A DNA stretch of 64,000 nt, taken from positions 1 to 64,000 of the forward strand of contig QNGE01003530.1 in NCBI GenBank assembly GCA_008508345.1, written 5' to 3'. This document shows, piece by piece, positions 59,893 to 64,000 of the stretch; position 1 is the stretch's first letter, and each line of letters begins with the position of its first letter. This DNA is from Paragonimus westermani. Taxonomy: Eukaryota > Platyhelminthes > Trematoda > Plagiorchiida > Troglotrematidae. The notes below the pieces were generated by a model that made no database searches, was not told where the DNA came from, and saw nothing but the letters and a program-made list of their open reading frames with translations. The position numbers and the translations under genes are program-made.

Positions 59893-60114
59893 CATCACCA
59901 CTCCCAGTTTCAAAACTCTTTTGTGAAAATTCACAAAACGATTAGCAAACAGACCGGATATCATTGTTTGATCAAGCAGATACTTTCCGAAGTTGGTTAG
60001 CATGCCGGGACTGCCTGGAGAGAAATGAGCGGTTGCTCGAAATCGAGCAGTCTCATTGATCGGCTTCTCCAGTGAGTAGAACGTCAACCTGTCACGATTT
60101 TCGTAGTAGGCAAC
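59893..60114 (-). CDS. iGluR exon: amino-terminal domain, central lobe
   Basis: A 222-bp exon (74 codons, phase 0/0) with acceptor TTATCAG and a consensus GTAAGT donor. It starts VAYYENRDRLTFYSLEKP, matching the 'VTVVYDD...' strand after the first Rossmann-like half, and ends FHKRVLKLGVVM, matching the family helix before the 'GMM' turn. NET (N-glycosylation sequon) follows the Lys-Pro segment. Spacing across the exon equals that of kainate-type receptors almost without gaps. A 124-nt intron separates it from the next exon. Confidence 0.7.
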
Positions 60115-60544
60115 CTGATAAGCCAAAAAGGGAAAGGCGAACGTAAGTTAGAGAAAGTGGTTCCGGTTTCAAGCGTTAGGGTATTTATTCATGTGTTGCA
60201 CTGTAACACTGTGACGACCTCGTAGTTTGTGTGATTAGTTTAGTTTCGAAATTTGTCCACACCTTCTGACTACTCGTAAGTATCCTACCTTGTCATCCAA
60301 CTTCTCAGATGACATAAAACCTACCTCATTAAGTCACCGGCACAAGTGTTACGGATGCGAAAATTATGGCTGGATTGTTTCGCTACTGGTGAAGGACGGC
60401 AACTTTTGACATGTACGCCCCATTTACTGTTCATATTGCTAATTGGCCTCTATCGAATCACCCGTCTGATTGTGGACCATTCGCTGTCGTTTGACCCGTG
60501 TCTATTCCATGAGGTAACCGTCTTCACAAGCGATGATTACGCCG

Positions 60545-60765
60545 TGCCTGGCGTGAGGTCAGTTGAGCGTTGTTGAAAATGGTTGCTCATGAAAACCTGC
60601 CACAGCAGGCATGTACACTACTGACGACCTCTAACAGGGATGAAACCAAGGTCTAGCACTTCTTTTCGAAAGATGCTGGCTGGAAAGTTTATCTGAATGC
60701 GAAAGATGTAATCAAAGGTGAGTGATGTTCAACTTGAGATCAAGCAAATCCCAGAGTGTTCATCA
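60545..60765 (+). repeat. SINE A copy, fairly complete
   Basis: Matches the reference copy from GCGTGAGGTCA through TTCTTTTCGAAAGATGCTGG and AATGCGAAAGATGTAATCA to the tail (TCAACTTGAGATCAAGCAAA). The B-box is destroyed (GAAAACCTGCC). Confidence 0.7.
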
Positions 60766-60779
60766 GTAATTCCATAATT

Positions 60780-62140
60780 GTTTCTCATTCACCAATCTGG
60801 GATTAAGTCAGGCGTATGATGTAAATGCCACTCGGGAGAAGTTGTAGCGGTCAGTCACCGTTTTCTCTACAAGGTTCATCAGATGGTCTGATGATTTCTT
60901 CAGTAAGCACAGACCGAAACTATTGCCAAAATGACCATTGATTTTGCGCGCCCACTATGGGCTAACGACCGTTATCGGAGGTCATCACATGTAGGCTATT
61001 GTTACCGTGTTACCGTATTAGGGGCTTATTGTGCACTCAAATTTCGCAAAACTAACTGATTATACTGGGATGAAACGTCAGCCCGTTGTACATCTAACGC
61101 ATAAATGTTAGTCCTCTTTAAGTTTATTGGTGTGAACTGATGGTCCGTGAGTGAGAAATAAAACGTACCAAATTAGTGACAGACCACAAGTTGACTGCGG
61201 AATCTTATTCGACACCCATACGATACGATTACAGGATGTTGGTAGAATGTTAGTTCGAGAACATTTCTGTGATTACCTTGACCGACTGCATTTCTGGAGT
61301 ACGAAACTGAAATTACAGGTTCAAAGGCGTGGCAGTAGGTGAAAAATAAGACATCGGGGAGCGGGGTAGAATCAGTCCTAGAAGATCTACCAAGGGGGAG
61401 CCAACTCGATAGACCCAATGAGAACAGAATTCGCATTTTACTCGTTTGCTCGAACCGCTTGGGACGACCGGATCAGGCTGTTTGTTAGAGATGTGCTTAT
61501 TCGAGGGAATGTCGATTGAGCTGTGCATCGTGCACATACTGAGAGCCATGTATCTAGTCGTTCTAAAGTTTGTCGTACATTTATTTATACTTTAGATTCT
61601 GCTGTTGTGCTGAATAAGTTGGATACGTTTATAATTCATTCTGCACCATACTTGTCCAGTTTGTTTTCTATTCTGTGGAAAGCAGAGAAACATTGTATGT
61701 TTATCCATTGCAAGAGTTTAAAAATAGACAACAAGTCAGCCGGGTAGAGAGAAATATACAAGCAACTTCTACAACACGTGCACTTAACCGTTCTAGAATG
61801 ATCTGCGATGCTTATACTAGATTTGCACGTCTAATATGTCCAGTAATGGGCAGCCTCCAATTCATCTAGATAGTCTCTCGAGAAAACCGATCTTAGGTAA
61901 CACACCCAGGAACCTGTATAGATTCAATGAACCAGATTGACCTTTCGCTTGTGGAGTCGGTTAACTAGAGATAACTATGTGAGAATAATCTGATGAGTGC
62001 AAGCGAACAGCCACTAGAAAATAGGGATTGGAAAGCGAACGTGCGACATCAGTTGTAGGTTCGAACGTACGTTTTTTTATCCCTACTCGTTCAGCCAAAT
62101 GGTTAGGCGCATGAAACTATTCGTACCAAAGTGGTCCAAG
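60780..62140. other. iGluR intron; no exon recognised
   Basis: Only short frames on both strands. Confidence 0.35.
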
Positions 62141-62151
62141 TTACCATTGAC

Positions 62152-62232
62152 ATTGAAGTCAGTCAATAGTGCATATACAGGGTTTTCAGCCACGCTGTAC
62201 AATGTGCAGTCACGTGAATGGAAGAAGAATGA
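62152..62232 (-). CDS. iGluR candidate exon: amino-terminal domain
   Basis: A candidate 27-codon exon, phase 0 to phase 0, between a CACAG acceptor and a weak GTCAAT donor. It reads SFFFHSRDCTLYSVAENP and ends ALLTDFN. Joined to its neighbours, the distance from the Pro of GMGEP to the strand AYY of the next exon is 47 residues, against 49 in the kainate-type layout. A better-looking GTAACT donor 8 bp further on would break the phase. The surrounding frame is open from 62370 to 62083, so the borders are uncertain. Confidence 0.5.
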
Positions 62233-63381
62233 CTGTGACCAGTGGGTTTGTGGTGATTCGGCGAACACCGTTTTATGATTGGCACCGGTGAAACAAATTG
62301 CTACTGAACCACACACCCCATTCATAGAGCGAACTAATCGAATGGTTAATAACTCTGCCACACTATGCAATGTGACTTATTTCTGTCGTTCAACTCTTTT
62401 CAGGGTAAAACTATATCCACTCAGGCTTTTGTATCTCGTTGCTGCGGTTCATATTGGCCTCAAACATTAGTCGTCCTCTAGTATTCCATTCTTATACCAG
62501 AGTGTTTTCTAGAGCACCGTACAATTTGATGGAGAAACAGCTAACAAGGTTCTTAAGGGTGTGTACTTCTTTAATTTTGAGAGGTTTATGCTAAATATTT
62601 CTATCCAGCTTCATTAATTCCGATGAAACATCCTTTCCATACCACAACAAAGCTAAGCAAAACCGGCCCAAAATGCTTAGCCTCTTCAGGGATACCCGAA
62701 CAAGTACTTTCCCGGAACATTTCTAGTTACCTTTTGGTAGCCTGTTTTTGTATAAATCCGTCACAGCCTTCTCACGCCTGTGGAGTAGAACAGTAGTGAA
62801 GTGGAAGCGGCTCACTATATTCAAATCAACATTAAAAGCTCAACATTTTCCCTAATCAGCGCGTTGCAAAAATAACCTTTCAGAATGCACTCGGACAGTG
62901 CACTGAAACTGTACTTCAGTCATCGTGTACGTCAGCTCTGCCACCACAGGAATATCACTTTTAAGTGTCAGGACTAGTTCCTTCACTTTAACAGAACGAG
63001 ATGACGTTAAAACTAACCTTGTAAAATGTGGTTTAGCCCTATATGGCCTTAAGTAAGTGGTGTAAACACGTTTGTGTCACGTGACGTTAACTCCGTTCAA
63101 AGGTTGTCATTTACAGCAAGACGGTGTTCTTGGCTTACGAGGGTGAAAACTTCCAGGATGAACAATATTTGTGGTCTTTGAAAACTGAAAGCAATTAACC
63201 TTCCCTGTTTACCTCGTAACTCGTCATATCACAATACTGTTTGCAAAAAGTACGACCGATTATGTGAGTGTTTATTGTTAGAATATCTTATGTTAAACAT
63301 GTTCTGGTCAAGAGATACGAGTGATCATACAAGAAATATTCGTCGTTTGCGACAACAAGGACGACAATTACAATAACTCAC

Positions 63382-63540
63382 TTCAGCAATTCTTTTATGC
63401 AAAGTTATTCCGAATCTGTATTTTTCTGGTTCTCCCATGCCACAGACAATATGGCGTACAACTGATTCGTTCAGTGAACTTGCCATACTGACTACAAATA
63501 CCGTGGCCATCATGTGGTGAATGGCTGTATAGACGCGGTC
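63382..63540 (-). CDS. iGluR exon: amino-terminal domain, first located exon
   Basis: A 159-bp open exon of 53 codons, phase 0 at both ends, with an acceptor after a T-rich tract (ATTTTAG) and a strong GTGAGT donor. The stretch VFVVSMASSLNESVVRHIV followed by CGMGEP fits the family segment in which a hydrophobic strand is followed by a Ser-rich loop, a helix, Cys and a short 'leVPhi'-like strand. It is the first receptor exon recognised in the window; about 70 residues of the domain and the signal peptide should lie upstream. The assignment rests on pattern and on the consistent order of later exons, not on strong identity. Confidence 0.6.
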
Positions 63541-64000
63541 CTAAAATACACCAGAATAGTTGTATGCAAGTAAGACTAGTGTAAACTTAGTTTGCTCAGC
63601 TATGACTGTTTTACCTGGTCGATGAACGAAAATTATATAGGTCAGAAGGTAGGTGGAACATACAACCAGCAAGACACTGTAAATCAAGCTAAGAAGAACA
63701 CGTTACGAGATAATCTGTCCAAATGGAAGCAGATATTTGCAGATATTTATTGATGACCGATAAAAATTATCGTAAAGAAACAGAGTTCATCGTAATGTGA
63801 ATTCGTTTTTTCTCTGTCTCAGATTCTCAGTGAGGCACCGCGATCTGCCCTTCATGAATGAACAAAGGTGCATTAGAACCAGATTATTCTATTCCTGACT
63901 TCAAGCAACTTGTGTTGTAAGGAAGTAGATCCTAGTGTCTCTTTACACTTACGCAGTCAGAATCTTGAGTAATTTATGTGTTCACATATATGCATAATAG
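63541..64000. other. Presumed iGluR intron at the window edge
   Basis: No exon recognised on the minus strand; the upstream amino-terminal exons and promoter are expected beyond the window. Confidence 0.3.

Larger units (their letters stand above)
24832..63540 (-). other. Ionotropic glutamate receptor gene (span; 5' end outside window)
   Basis: This entry groups the receptor exons listed separately. Seen: minus-strand exons with consensus splice sites that translate, in order, to an iGluR amino-terminal domain, S1, M1, pore loop, M3, S2, M4 and a short cytoplasmic tail. Known for the family: these are tetrameric glutamate-gated cation channels of the plasma membrane. Located exons sum to roughly 800 codons against about 900 for typical subunits; the signal peptide and first amino-terminal exons should lie beyond base 64000. 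Phases agree through 63382>62232>60114>59768>58081>53744>52705>47135>44186, through 43550>38976>36290>33198>33118, and through 32084>25694>25149. Two problems remain: a one-base conflict between 43665 and 43634, and a missing small exon between 33062 and 32162. The subtype (AMPA/kainate-like or invertebrate-specific) cannot be set. The introns are full of retroelements. Confidence 0.85.

Noticed and set aside
1..64000. CRISPR arrays, bacterial operons, integrons or phage-like modules
   Set aside because: No regularly spaced repeats, no dense same-strand ORFs and no Shine-Dalgarno signals; the sequence is eukaryotic.

Overview
The window looks like repeat-rich genomic DNA of a flatworm, most likely a trematode. 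This is inferred from several things: multi-exon genes with long introns beside introns of about 28-30 nt, degenerate non-LTR and Penelope-like retroelements, tRNA-derived SINEs, and no prokaryotic signals (no operons, no Shine-Dalgarno spacing, no dense ORFs). The species cannot be fixed from sequence alone. There is an assembly gap at 22232-22433.

The main gene is on the minus strand, from about 63540 down to the stop at 24832. It is a divergent ionotropic glutamate receptor (iGluR). Eighteen exons or candidate exons follow the iGluR order: amino-terminal domain (63.5-52.7 kb), S1 half of the ligand-binding clamshell (44.2-43.5 kb), end of S1 with M1 and pore loop (38.98-38.65 kb), M3 (36.29-36.07 kb), S2 (33.2-25.6 kb) and M4 with a short tail (25.15-24.83 kb). 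Intron phases agree at most junctions. The first exons lie beyond base 64000. One small S2 exon was not located, and one S1 junction is out of phase by one base. Key residues are unusual: F-K at the pore tip where relatives have Q-Q, a replaced M3 gating motif, and Asp instead of Glu in the S2 binding site.

Left of the receptor (about 1-24.6 kb) lie, in order: an orphan plus-strand exon (328-449), a long stretch with nothing recognisable, a Penelope-like element (15444-16311) inserted with a 13-bp target duplication into a minus-strand reading frame, a 14-3-3 pseudogene (about 16700-17510, minus), a second Penelope-like element bounded by inverted arms (19817-21180), and two SINE families near the gap.

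The receptor introns hold a decayed endonuclease/RT LINE in sense orientation (28.5-26.1 kb), a second LINE RT fragment (50.33-51.06 kb, plus), a third Penelope fragment (49.07-48.47 kb, minus), a GC-rich 173-bp tandem duplication (49.17-49.52 kb) and several SINEs. One SINE (35421-35676) interrupts a repeat whose uninterrupted copy lies at 40.2-40.5 kb, so its 7-bp target duplication can be read directly. All calls come from reading the sequence; no database search was run.
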